A stretch of 64,000 nt of DNA from Branchipolynoe longqiensis (GCA_030323885.1 JASIRB010003270.1:1-64000), one strand, 5' to 3'; positions 44,647-54,827 are shown, counted from the stretch's first letter. The notes: a model not told the origin generated them from the letters alone. Program-made: numbers and translations.

Positions 44647-45180
44647 AATAACATTTGCATAAATATCCATTTATATATCGCATACTGAGTGATGGTTGCT
44701 TTATGCCTTATCGGCAACAAAGGCCATATTCACGGCCGTAAATAAGTAGAAGTAATTTCATCAACCAATTCTTATATCGCATTGAAAATTGAAAAAAGGC
44801 CCAACCATAAAGTGGCCTTTAAAGTGACGGGGTTGCCTCAGTAACACTAACAGGTTCTGTAACTTGTAAGTGGGGGTGGGGGTATGTGTGTGGGTGGGGG
44901 TGTGCTCGGGTAGTGCCACACATATCCACTGTGTTCTCAAAGTGCTCGTCTTAACTCTAATAAAAGTGAGGTGGGTTTGATGCTTTATTTGATATAAAAG
45001 GATTACTCAGGCTGGCTACAGTGGAGATTGCCAGCCGAGGTTCTAAGGAGACCTTCTTGTAGGTTCACTGACTAGACGTACACCTGTGGGGATGGGTGAT
45101 GGGGGGGGGGGGGGGGGTAGAAAGGCCCGCTCCTGTGCTTTGTAGCCGACACAGCTGCGCCTGCATGTTTGTAGGCCCGG
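44647..45180. other. LINE-end fragment, otherwise no feature
   Basis: 44695-44745 is the reversed GCCGTGAATATGGCC module seen at 18365. The rest is unique with G runs near 44872 and 45100. Confidence 0.4.
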
Positions 45181-45407
45181 GGGAAGGTGAGAGGATGTTT
45201 CTGGCGTTCTGCGAGTTTCTTATTGATTAACGCTCACTTTGCTTTATGTACCGCGCGTCTCACCCCGCGTTCTGTGCCCAGCTTCTCATCGAGCGTCCCG
45301 ACCAGCGTCCGACGCTCGGCCGTGTTCGGCTGTGGCTTTGTCTCCATTGGCACCAACTGGAAACAGGCTCCTTCACACGGGAAGACACCGTGTAACCAAC
45401 ACCGCCA

Positions 45408-45823
45408 CTACACTACACTACACTACACTACACTACACTACACTACACTACACTTCACTACACAATACAACACACTACAACACTACACTACAGCACACCA
45501 CACAACACAACACCACACACCACCCTCACCACCACATAACACCACACAACACAACACCACACACTACCACACAACACCACACACTACCACACCACACAAC
45601 GCCACACACTACCACACCACACAACACCACATAACACCTCGCCACACCACTACACTACACCACACAACACAACACCACACCACATAACACCAGACCACAC
45701 ACACAACACCACACTACACTATGCCACACTATGCCACGCCACACCATGCCACACTACACTCCACCACACCACACTACACCAGACAACATCACGACACTAT
45801 CCACCACTGACCAACACCACACC
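45408..45823. repeat. (CACTA)n and ACACCACA microsatellite
   Basis: Eight or more perfect CACTA units at the left pass into a degenerate CACCACA tract. GCCGTGTTCGGCTGTGG just upstream is unique. Confidence 0.95.
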
Positions 45824-46063
45824 ACACACCCCGTTTCCATGTAGGGTTCGAACCCGCGTCCCTATAGACACGGACTGACTTTAGCGCTTGCTCCGTGTGG
45901 CCTTAGTGACGAGGTCCCTAAACACACCTGGGGGAGGTATGTGTGTGCATGTGCGTGCTGGCAGACACACACACACACCTCGCTGTTCAAAGCGCATAGA
46001 AAGCAATAAAACCGCACCGACTTCTGGTAATCGCACAGTGACGGTAGAGCCCGGGTCGATGTG

Positions 46064-46092
46064 TGGGCGGGGGGGGGGGGGGGGGGGGGGGG
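46064..46092 (+). repeat. Long poly-G run
   Basis: About 27 consecutive G with no more than one interruption. The exact length may be a sequencing artefact. Confidence 0.7.
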
Positions 46093-46328
46093 TGGTAGAC
46101 AGCTCAAACTGTCAATCTCCACCAAAATTAAGCATGCCTCTCAAAGGGGCAGTGATGAGGTTGTAAGGTGGATGGATGTATTTGAGGTGATACTTTTTGT
46201 GTGTTTGGGTAAAACAGTTTATTCATCAGAACATACATTTTTTCAGCACCGAGGCCCTGGTCTTCCGGCCGTTTACATTACATTGTAGATAGGTAGATGA
46301 GCGGGTAACAGTGGTAACGCTGATTGGA

Positions 46329-46382
46329 GTACCGTCCTGACATGACCTTATATGTTGCTAGGACTTAAAACAACTAACAAAC
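46329..46382 (+). mobile_element. SINE family 1 tail fragment
   Basis: ACCGTCCTGACATGACCTTA and ATGTTGCTAGGACTTAAAAC. Confidence 0.8.
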
Positions 46383-46724
46383 TGATTGGAGTAAATCATT
46401 AGTCTCGAGTGAGATGTAATCAAAGGTAACCACATATTGAGGTAAAAAGTCAATTCAATATGAAATCCCATGGAGGTGTTTTCACCATCGTTGTTGATGG
46501 CAGGCTTTCTGCGGGGATCCACGACACCAGGCTCTGTTGCCACATGAAGTGACAGAGTTTTGTTGGATAAACAAACCACATATTTTCTTTCTTGCTCATG
46601 GATGAGGGTGGGTTGTTTTTCTCTCATGGTAAATATGCTTTGGTTGAAAACCCCAAACGCCACCACCTCGTCGTCTGATAATATAATTTTAATTTACTTA
46701 ATTTTCCCTCATGTGAGAAGGTAG
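46383..46724. other. No recognised feature
   Basis: Unique sequence. A 102-codon minus-strand frame (46358-46666) has no recognisable domain. Confidence 0.35.
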
Positions 46725-46733
46725 GGTGGGTCG

Positions 46734-47150
46734 TAGATAAAAGATTCACCCCATACTTACAGTACAGGGGTGAACGACAATGTAGTCTAAATAAGGGCGA
46801 AAAAAGCTTTACTATGGAACAGGAAGTAGAATGCCTGGCACCAGGGTCAAATGGTTACTTATATCAACACATAGTTGGTGAAATGGGAGAGAATGCAAAA
46901 AGACAAGATGGCGACCAGAGAACGCTGTCAATCTCACTTTTAAATTGCATTAAAGTATATGTTTTATTATATTTTCCAACTCAAAAGTAGCGGGTAAATA
47001 TGAAAACATACATAAAGAATATATTCTGCTTCTTAAATTAACAATTTTCCAGCTCAGTTAATTAACCCAGCATGTCGTAATTCTTCGCCAGCTTTTCTAA
47101 TGGGCTGGTTTTCACCCCTGTATTGGAAGTACGGGTGAATCTTTTATCTA
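46734..47150. mobile_element. MULE-like TIR element with 9-bp duplication
   Basis: 417 bp bounded by inverted repeats of about 40 bp: TAGATAAAAGATTCACCC at the left and GGGTGAATCTTTTATCTA at the right, both continuing to TACAGGGGTGAA. The perfect 9-bp duplication GGTGGGTCG lies at 46725-46733 and 47151-47159. Long TIRs with 9-bp duplications are the Mutator-like pattern. No transposase is present. Confidence 0.85.
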
Positions 47151-47365
47151 GGTGGGTCGCTGCAAATGTAGAACACCGTCATGCAGGCCTTCAACCAAGG
47201 AGAATGTGCCTGACTTACAGCACAAGTTCTGTTGGCTCGTCCCCAATCTTCTTCTTGGTTCTCCATCGCTGGTGATGATGACTGAAACTCATCATTTGTT
47301 ATGAATTCTTCGATAACCACTAAAATGAGGTCACTATAGTAGTATTACATTTGTTACGAATACTC

Positions 47366-47379
47366 CCACCAGAGGGCAG
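47366..47379 (+). promoter_or_regulatory. CTCF-core-like site, exact
   Basis: CCACCAGAGGGCAG matches all 14 positions. A minus-strand relative with one mismatch (CCACCAGAGGGAGC) lies at 47680-47693, facing it. Confidence 0.55.
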
Positions 47380-47679
47380 GCCACTTGTTTCCAGTTCATT
47401 ACACACACACAATGGTGCTAACTGCAAAAGGTCGGCATCTGACATGTTCAAACAGCGGAGTGTGTCAGCCATTGACCTAATTAATTACTCAGCCAGCCAC
47501 TGTGAGACGCAGGCATCTTTTCTCATCTGCTTGGTTAACACAGGGCATCACGCTACCTTCCCAGCCCATCCAACATAGTGCCGCTTTAACCCCATGTATC
47601 GGAGCTCGGCATCTGTAGCGATTGCCAAGATGGCTGCTGTTGGTGCCGTTGTGTGTGTGTATTGAACTGGAAGCGTGGC

Positions 47680-47693
47680 GCTCCCTCTGGTGG
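47680..47693 (-). promoter_or_regulatory. CTCF-core-like site, one mismatch
   Basis: CCACCAGAGGGAGC on the minus strand, 13 of 14 positions. AAGATGGCTGCTG just upstream at 47628 is YY1-like. Confidence 0.4.
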
Positions 47694-47949
47694 GAAAAAT
47701 TGCTGGCGCACACAGGACAGAACGCTGGCAATCTTGGCGGTGCTTATCTCGTAGATAATGAATGCATATTCAAGCTTACCGAAGGAGATATTTTCATCAG
47801 TTGCTATTATTGACTGATTGCGGAGAAACCTAATTCTGCAGGTATGAATAGATGAATTTGTGTCAACACTTTTGTTCTTAATCTTAAATTAAAGTGAATG
47901 TGAAGAAATGGTGGTGCCTTTCTGGTTGGATAGTGTTCACTTCCTGCGT

Positions 47950-48777
47950 AGAAGGTTGTGGGTCGGGGCCGACTGTCAGTGTGCGTGCATCGGTCCTAGG
48001 TCGGGTCCGATTGTCGGTATGCATGCATCTGTCATAGGTCGGGGCAGACTGTCAGTATGTGCGCATCCATCCTAGGTCGGGGCAGACTGTCAGTATGCGT
48101 GCGTCTCTCATAAGTTGGGGACGATTGTCGGTATGTGCACATCTGTCGTAGGTTGGGGCTGACAGTCGGTATGCGTGCATCTGTCATAGGTTGGGGCAGA
48201 CTGTCGGTATGTGCACATCTGTCATAGGTTGGGGCTGACAGTTGGTATGCGCGCATCTGTCATAGGTCAGGGCAAACTGTCGGTATGTGCACATCTGTCA
48301 TAGGTCAGGGCAGACTGTCGGTATGCGCGCATCCATCCTAGGTCGGGGCAGAGTGTCAGTATACATGCATCTCTCATAGGTTGGGGATGACTGTCGGTAT
48401 GTGCACATCTGTCATAGGTTGGGACCGACAGTCGGTATGCGCGCATCTGTCATAGGTTGGGGCTGACAGTCAGTATATGTGCATCTGTCATAGGTCAGGC
48501 CAGGCTGTCAGTATGCACGAATCTGTCGTAGATTGGGACCGACAGTCGGTATGCATGCATCTGTCATAGGTTGGGACCGACAGTCAGTATGCATGCATCT
48601 GTCATAGGTTGGGACCGACAGTCAGTATGCACGCATCTGTCATAGGTCTGGGCTGACAGTTGGTATGCGTGCATCTGTCATAGGTCTGGGCTGACAGTTG
48701 GTATGCGTGCATCTGTCATAGGTCGGGGCAGACTGTCGGTATGCACACATCAGTCATAGGTTGGGGCCGACTGTCGT
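47950..48777. repeat. 38-bp minisatellite
   Basis: About 21 units of CATCTGTCATAGGTTGGGGC then TGACAGTCGGTATGxxxxCATC. The variable core alternates purine and pyrimidine in nearly every unit (GTGCAC, GCGCGC, GCATGC, GCGTGC, GCACGC). Confidence 0.95.
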
Positions 48778-49044
48778 GTCGGCAGTGTTAAAGAGGCACA
48801 CACAGTTCCGGAAGTAGAAGCGACTTAGAAGGTCACGTGGTCGGCACATAGCTGCCGGTCACTTATCGCACACCCAGCACGCCCTCCCCAGGGTCATGCG
48901 CAGACTTCCAAGGTCAGGCGGGGTCAAGGTCAAACCATCAAGGTCAGACAACTGTCGCCAGCTACATGGTTATATACCCAGAAAGCACCTGTGTCTGACT
49001 GTCACTGTCATCGTAGATGTTGACCTAGATTCAGTTGCTTTTTG
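48778..49044. other. Unique island with E-box
   Basis: GTTCCGGAAGTAGAAGC (ETS-like) and GGTCACGTGGTCGG at 48831 follow the 38-bp array. No gene is seen. Confidence 0.35.
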
Positions 49045-49376
49045 CCAGTAGCCTGACCTCCCAGTGGGGCAGCACTATAAAATCGCCATGGGTGTGCGCT
49101 GTCACAAGTCGATGCCTGTCCTAATATGACCCTAGACAGTTTGTTTTATTTAACGATGCCTCTAGAGCACATTGATTTTTATCATCGATTATTGGATGTC
49201 AAACATATGGTCATTCTGACATATTTCTTTGGAAACCTGCCGCCACCACATAGGCTACTCTTTCCGATTAGCAGCAAGGGGCCTTTTAATAGTTTTATAA
49301 TATAAAGTCCTGTCTGTGGGAAAGTGACACTGATTGATATGCCAGAGATGTTGCTAGGACGTAAACAAAAAAATAC
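49045..49376 (+). mobile_element. SINE family 1 interrupted by V-SINE pieces
   Basis: A family-1 3' half (49045-49137, CCCAGTGGGGCAGCACTATA to ATATGACCCTAGA) resumes at 49340-49376 (GAGATGTTGCTAGGACGTAA). Between them a V-SINE 3' half in reverse (GTTTGTTTTATTTAACGATG to GCAGCAAGGGGCC) is followed by a forward scrap (GTCCTGTCTGTGGGAAAGTG). Confidence 0.7.
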
Positions 49377-49795
49377 ACACACTATCTCTCTCACACACAC
49401 GCGCACAATGAGTGAACCCACAGCCCGCAGGCAGGCTGTGGCAGGCTGTGGCGACCTGCTCTGCACTAATTACCTCCGGGTGGTGGCAGGTCGCTTCCAT
49501 AATGCCACCATTGTTTCACTTCTCACACGTGACCAGCCCTCTGTCGACAAACCAACGGCCGGTTAACAACGACAACAACAACGACAACAACGACAACAAC
49601 AATATTCCAATCCTCATTGGTGTTGCAGACATTTGTATCTGCTTCATTTAGAGCTCTAATTTGATATTTGATATTTTTGGTTGGTTGGTGCATAGGATGT
49701 GTCTGGCGGGTTTGTGGTTCGAGTATGTGTCCAGGAATGCTACTATTAATTTGAAAGGTTTCTGGTTCGTGCTTATGTGATAAGTCGGTAAAGCA
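49377..49795. other. No gene
   Basis: A short CACACGCGCACA tract, then unique sequence and a CAACGACAA run near 49570. No coding evidence. Confidence 0.4.
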
Positions 49796-50074
49796 TGAAA
49801 TTGTCTAAATCGAAGCACTTGTATTTAGCGCTACATAGACAATGTAATAGAACCTGTTACTACTGAAGTCTATGGTGTCAGAGTTTAGATGTGCTTGCCA
49901 AATTGCTTTTGCCTGTTTGCACTTCATAGTCATATATATCTCCAAAGTTAGCCATTTAAAAACAAATTTACTTGAAACAAAAGTAAGGTAGATTATAACA
50001 ACCACCCTCCTATTACTACAATATTTATCTCATATAGTGACAGAAACTCTAAATTATCGGACTATACAACTTTA
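49796..50074. mobile_element. AAAGTTGCA-type TIR element, left end lost
   Basis: The interior (CTGAAGTCTATGGTGTCAGA, AAAGTAAGGTAGATTATAAC) and right end ATCGGACTATACAACTTTAA match 29624-30330. Confidence 0.65.
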
Positions 50075-50263
50075 AGTCGGTACAGTTCGTCTGAGTTTCG
50101 CGGGAACCCCAAACTCCGAGTGCCCCCCCCCCCCCCCAAGCCACACAGACAGCGCATGCGCACCCAGCACCGGATCCGGAAGTAACGTTCAATTATGCAT
50201 GGAATTGGTATCAGGCGGAAGCGGGTCTCGACAGGTGGCGTCTTTAACCCCCCCCCCCCGCCC

Positions 50264-50490
50264 ACACACACACTCACATGCACACCACACACACAGCCAC
50301 GGACCCACACACTCACACACTCACACCCACACCCACACCCATGCATACTGACATCCAGATACATACACCTGCACTCACAAACACTCAGACACCCTCTCAC
50401 ACACACCACCCTCACACACAACCATGCATACTCACATCCACACACATACACCTGCACTCACAAACACTCACACACAGCCACACACCCCAC
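50264..50490. repeat. CACACTCA-type microsatellite
   Basis: CA-rich tract with ATACACCTGCACTCACAAAC duplicated at about 50362 and 50448. Confidence 0.92.
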
Positions 50491-50495
50491 ACATA

Positions 50496-50763
50496 AGCCG
50501 TGTTCACACGGGCAAAATGTGAGGCGAATCAGACAAATCGAATCAGGTGAGTCGAATTAGCCGCCCGTTCACACGGGCAAAATAAATCGCCTCACAGAAA
50601 TCGCCTCACGTAAACTACCTCGAGAGGTGGTTTACAGGATCCGCATCACGTGAATCGATTCAGCCCTAATCCGCATCAGACGCCCGTTCACACGAGAAAT
50701 GTGAGGCGAACTAGGCAAGTCGCTTTCTACGAATCGATTTACATTGCCCGTGTGAACACGGCT
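50496..50763. mobile_element. Palindromic MITE (AGCCGTGTTCACACGGG ends)
   Basis: Perfect terminal inverted repeats AGCCGTGTTCACACGGGCAA and TTGCCCGTGTGAACACGGCT, 268 bp. ATA lies on both sides. Inner TGTGAGGCGAA and GTAAACTACCTC/GGTGGTTTAC words pair. It is inserted in a CA repeat. Confidence 0.85.
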
Positions 50764-51221
50764 ATACTCACACACACACTCTGGTGTTTGATGGCAGCTC
50801 AAAGTACGTCTTACAAGTTGACAAATATCGCAGGTACCTTTTTTTATTTTTAGAACGACAATCAAAGGACAGATAGACTGACGGACCAATTTGCATATAT
50901 AGAGGCCTGTATGCTCATGATTGATTTAATTGGGTGTTTTTTTCCTCCATCCACAAATTGACTTATTGGACGTTTGTAAATACATGGCATACCACTGAAT
51001 ATGTACAAGCCAAACAAAGGCGTCAGTAGAGGAAAGATCGTCTCCTTCACCCACCAGACTCTCTGACTGCAGCTACACACACACACACGTACAACGCGCC
51101 AACCCACATTCTGAGCATAATTTGGACTTATTACTCATCGACGAGTTCACAACAAATGATGAGTTGCTGCCATCAACACCACCGATGGACAACCAAGAAG
51201 ATTATCGATAAATTCGACATA
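50764..51221. other. No recognised feature
   Basis: Unique sequence with no coding signal. Confidence 0.4.
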
Positions 51222-51372
51222 CGGTATAACCCCCTTAAACCAAGCTCGGTTAAACCAAATGATCAGTTAATCCCAACTTTTTTCGGCGGCCGGGCAAAAT
51301 ACTGTAGTTGTCTGCACTGACCTCAGGCAAGGAGCCGCAGACAGGTAGGCGTGGGTCGTGTGTTGATATCAG

Positions 51373-51447
51373 GGAGCCTAGGTGGTATAATGGTTAGCAC
51401 ACTGACCCGGAATGCAAAGAGATGTGGGTTCGAGTCGCGCTCTAGGT
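51373..51447 (+). other. tRNA-like sequence in 5' LTR
   Basis: GAGCCTAGGTGGTATAATGG then TTAGCAC give an acceptor 5' strand and A-box/D-arm. GTGGGTTCGAGTCGCGC gives a B box and T arm with one mismatch, and TCTAGG closes the acceptor. The anticodon arm does not pair cleanly, so this is a tRNA-derived promoter rather than a working tRNA gene. It has the same orientation as PBS and PPT. Confidence 0.7.
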
Positions 51448-51569
51448 GACATATTTCCCATTTTCATCACCCCCATGACACTGGTTGCCATGACCATGAT
51501 CCTGTACAAGCTACGCACTGTATAGTTGTTGAACCTACCCTGTGTATGTATTGTAAGTGCATTGCCTGT

Positions 51570-51618
51570 ATGTGTGTAATTGTAAGCATTAAAAGACTTA
51601 CAATTCCAGGGGGACGAG
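51570..51618 (+). promoter_or_regulatory. Hairpin and polypurine tract of the miniature element
   Basis: AATTGTAAG and CTTACAATT form a perfect 9-bp stem around a 10-base loop and sit directly before CCAGGGGGACGAG, which abuts the 3' LTR. The copy at 62 kb preserves both arms and the tract. Confidence 0.7.
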
Positions 51619-51692
51619 TGTAGTGGTCTGCACTGACCTCTCAGGCAAAGGGCTGCATGGACATGTAGGTGTGGGTAGTGTGTTGATATCAG

Positions 51693-51767
51693 GGAGACTA
51701 GGTGGTGTAATGGTTAGCACACTGGCCTGGAATGCAAAGAGATGTGGGTTCGAGTCCTGCTCTAGGC
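51693..51767 (+). other. tRNA-like sequence in 3' LTR
   Basis: GAGACTAGGTGGTGTAATGG, TTAGCAC and GTGGGTTCGAGTCCTGC, with B box GGTTCGAGTCC intact. TCTAGGC can pair with the 5' strand. Confidence 0.7.
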
Positions 51768-52204
51768 GCAATATTTCCCATTTTCATCACCCCCATGACA
51801 ATATTACCATTTATCATATACAAAAGTTGGTTAAACCAAAGTCAGTTAATTCAAATTATCGGTTAATCCAAGCAAAATTGTCGGACCTCAGACCACTTCC
51901 GGTATGGTTAAACCAAACTTTCATGTGGTTTTAAGGTCATCTGAGACATGACCAACTTTTTTATATGATAAATGGTCGTATTTTGAAGGGACCCTAGAAA
52001 TTTGTTTGGATTAACCGATCGTTTGGTTTAACCGAGCCTGGTTTAACGGGGTTATACTGTATGTACATAAAAAACAATAATCAAAGTGTCCACATACATT
52101 GTATCTTACTCAAAATCAAAGTCGAAGCCTAAGCTCAGTTAAACCAATGATCGGTTAATCCAAACAAATTTCAAGGGTCCCTTCAAGTTTTGTTTAACGG
52201 GGTT

Positions 52205-53152
52205 ATACTGTATCAATACGAGGCATTATACATATATTCTACATGTTATACCAGGCATTATGCACATGTTCTACATGTTATACCAGGCATTATACACATA
52301 TTATATGCATTATGCTAGACATTATACATATGCCCTACATGTTATACCAGGCATTATACATACATTCTATGTATTATACTAGACATTATACATATATTAT
52401 ACATGTTATACCATACATTATGCATATATTCTACATGTTATACCTGGCATTATAAATATATTCTACATGTTATACCAGGCATTATGCATATATTCTACAT
52501 GTTATACCATGCATTATGCATATATTCTACATGTTATACCAGGCAGTATACATATATTCTACATGTTATACCAGGTATTATACATATATTCTACATGTTA
52601 TACCAGACATTATACATATATTCTACATGTTATACCAGGCATTATACATATATTCTACATGTTATATCAGGCATTATGCATATATTATACATGTTATATC
52701 AGGCATTATACATGTATTGTACATGTTATACCAGGCATTATGTATATATTCTACATGTTATACCAGGCATTATGTATATATTCTACGTGTTATACCAGAC
52801 ATTATACATATATTCTACATGTTATACCAAACATTATACATATATTCTACATGTTATACCAGGCATTATACATATATTCTACATGTTATATCAGGCATTA
52901 TGCATATATTGTACATGTTATACCAGGCATTATGTATATATTCTACGTGTTATACCAGACATTATACATATATTCTACGTGTTATACCAGACATTATACA
53001 TATATTGTACATGTTATACCAGGCATTATACATATATTGTACATGTTATATCAGGCATTATACATATATTGTACATGTTATATCAGGCATTATGTATATA
53101 TTCTACATGTTATACCAGGCATTATGTATATATTCTACGTGTTATACCAGGC
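52205..53152. repeat. 32-bp minisatellite, about 29 units
   Basis: The unit is GTTATACCAGGCATTATACA then TATATTCTACAT. All three plus frames stay open over 200-270 codons because no frame of the unit holds a stop. This is not evidence of a gene. Confidence 0.97.
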
Positions 53153-53166
53153 GTGTTTACTCATAG

Positions 53167-53180
53167 CCATCAGGGGGCAG
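53167..53180 (+). promoter_or_regulatory. CTCF-core-like site, one mismatch
   Basis: CCATCAGGGGGCAG matches 13 of 14 positions, 15 bp past the end of the 32-bp array. It overlaps the start of a hAT-like terminus (CAGGGATGAAAGATCTCCGC at 53178). Confidence 0.35.
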
Positions 53181-53439
53181 GGATGAAAGATCTCCGCCAT
53201 TTATCAGATTTCTCCTGATTTGGTGAACATACAGTGTGTTGTTATTCTGTAGTGTGCGGGTCGTTTGTCGTGCTTTGTAGTGCAAAGTGTTGCATGCCGG
53301 TATAAGGTCATTTGTCAGGGCACTTCTGGTTTAACCACGTGTACTGTGTTATGTGCATGTTATTTGTAATAGAAATGGTCACCCTGCGCTTAGACCCTCG
53401 CCACCACGAGGGCTTTAAGGGTGCTGTTACCGGGTCCCG

Positions 53440-53725
53440 CTGCCCTGTGATTGCTGTGTGATTGCTCTCTGGTTGCCCCTGATTGCTCTCTGTGGTTGCC
53501 CTGTGATTGCTCTCTGATTACTCTGTGATTGCTCTAATTGCTCTTTGGTTGCTCTGTGGTTGCTCTGGTTGCCCTGTGATTACTCTCTGTGATTACTCTC
53601 TGATTAATCTGTGGTTGCCCTGTGATTGCTCTATGTGATTGCTCTCTGTGATTGCTCTGTGATTGCCACTTGATTGCTCTGAGATTGCCGTGTGATAGCT
53701 CTGTGATTGCTCTGTGATTGTGGCC
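53440..53725. repeat. ~10-bp degenerate TGATTGCTCT repeat
   Basis: TGTGATTGCTC and relatives repeat 25 or more times with many indels. Confidence 0.85.
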
Positions 53726-53786
53726 ATTTTGAATATTTTGTTGCCTGGCAAATGTGATTGCGTGATTATGTATGATATTGTAAAGT

Positions 53787-53831
53787 TGAATCCACTACTC
53801 AGCTAATCCACTCGTCATGCTCAACCAGTTA
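53787..53831 (-). promoter_or_regulatory. PBS-like start of LTR-element interior
   Basis: On the minus strand CTGGTTGAGCATGACGAGTG follows the LTR's last bases (TTTACA) and continues GATTAGCTGAGTAGTGGATT. It parallels 23578-23610. Confidence 0.5.
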
Positions 53832-54309
53832 TGTAAATCTGTGGCTGTGTAGCCAGGGTATGGTGAAATCAATACAGACAAAGAGAAAGGAAGAGTATAA
53901 AGTGTAAAGAAGGAGAGAGAGTCAAGCCCTCTGGTTTATTATTTATATGGTTACATGGGTAACCCCTTTCCCCAATGGAAAACAAGCATTATTGGCCCTA
54001 CCAATAGGGATCCAGCATTCCTGGTCCCATGGAGACCAGTGGTCTGCCTACCACCACCAACCTGTATGGCCCCATGGCCACCACCAACCTTGACCTTTGA
54101 GTGTGGTTATTCCCTATCCCAGCAGAGGGGGTAGGTCCTGAGTGCACTCACAGTCACACCCAGACCTGCCAGCACCACTATGTCTATTTACATCCCACTC
54201 AGGCACCACCAGCCCATACATATATATATATATATGCGCCTGGTCACGTACACCGATCAGTAATAGAACATTTGCATTCCCCCTATGGCATATATCGGAA
54301 TATTTTACA
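53832..54309 (-). mobile_element. LTR of the ~0.5-kb LTR family
   Basis: On the minus strand it starts TGTAAAATATTCCGATATAT and ends GCCACAGATTTACA, 478 bp. Shared blocks with 23077-23577 include AATAAACCAGAGGGCTTGAC and GGATCCCTATTGGTAGGGCC. Only a stub of interior remains. Confidence 0.78.
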
Positions 54310-54496
54310 ATATTTTGCAGGATTGTGGGCTATTGTCTGTATCCCTTAGGGAGGCATCAACCTATATCCCCCCCCCCCCTCTCCGTCATCTCTGCCATCT
54401 TGCCACTCCATCAGCCTTTGCCTCTTCCCCGCCCCCCCTTATCGCCCCCTCTTCCCCTTCCATTCCACCCTTCTTTCCTCCCTTTTCCTTCCACCA

Positions 54497-54827
54497 GACG
54501 GGGTGGCCGAATGAGTAGCGTCCGTCTCCTGTTTTGGTAGATTGTGGGATTCGAACCCTGGTCGAATCAAACCAATGACTTAAAACATGATACTTGTTGC
54601 TTCCTAGCCTCCAGGCGCTCGGCATTATAAGGATAGGGCAACAACTGGTTGGCTCAGTGTCAGGATAATGTGACCGATTGGATATCAGATCATTGTGCTG
54701 CCGCCCTGGTCTCCCAGTGGGGCAGCACTATGAAGTCACCATATGTGCACAATGTCACAAGTGGGTGCCCATCCTGATACGACCGTAGATGTTGGCCGGA
54801 CGTAAAACCCCAACAACCAACCCTCCT
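54497..54827 (+). mobile_element. SINE family 1, subtype-i head
   Basis: Head GGGGTGGCCGAATGAGTAGC, B box GATTCGAACCCTGGTC, full body and tail GATGTTGGCCGGACGTAAAAC. Confidence 0.9.

Larger units (their letters stand above)
51303..51800 (+). mobile_element. Miniature LTR element with tRNA-like sequence in its LTRs
   Basis: What is seen: two direct repeats, 51303-51480 (178 bp) and 51619-51800 (182 bp), both starting TGTAGT and ending CATGACA, flank a 138-bp interior. The interior starts CTGGTTGCCATGACC, a PBS-like position, and ends CCAGGGGGACGAG, a polypurine tract abutting the second repeat. ATAC at 51299-51302 and ATAT at 51801-51804 are a near-perfect 4-bp duplication. The host element reads AAAATACGACCATTT where no insertion is present (reverse of about 51970-51985). 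No protein is encoded. What is known: TG...CA ends, PBS, PPT and a 4-6 bp duplication define LTR retrotransposons, and copies this short are called TRIMs. What is inferred: each repeat's tRNA-like gene gives it an internal Pol III promoter, and mobilisation depends on an autonomous LTR element. Confidence 0.82.
51222..52059. mobile_element. pogo-like TIR element (GTATAACCCC ends) with nested LTR element
   Basis: The left end CGGTATAACCCCCTTAAACC is inverted at the right as GGTTTAACGGGGTTATACTG, flanked by TA. Subterminal GGTTAAACCAAATGATCAGT/TCGTTTGGTTTAACCGAG also pair. About 340 bp remain after removing the insertion 51303-51800. A partial copy with the same right end is at 52127-52212. Confidence 0.75.

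Noticed and set aside
46064..46092. Functional G-quadruplex switch
   Set aside because: A single homopolymer run whose length is unreliable in sequencing. Nothing around it suggests a role.
51303..51800. Two independent SINE insertions in tandem
   Set aside because: The same 320-bp spacing, the same interior and the same PPT occur at 62146-62647 on the other strand, and each locus has one short duplication around the whole unit.
52403..53218. Overlapping plus-strand proteins of 216-271 codons
   Set aside because: All three frames are open at once because the 32-bp unit has no stop in any frame.
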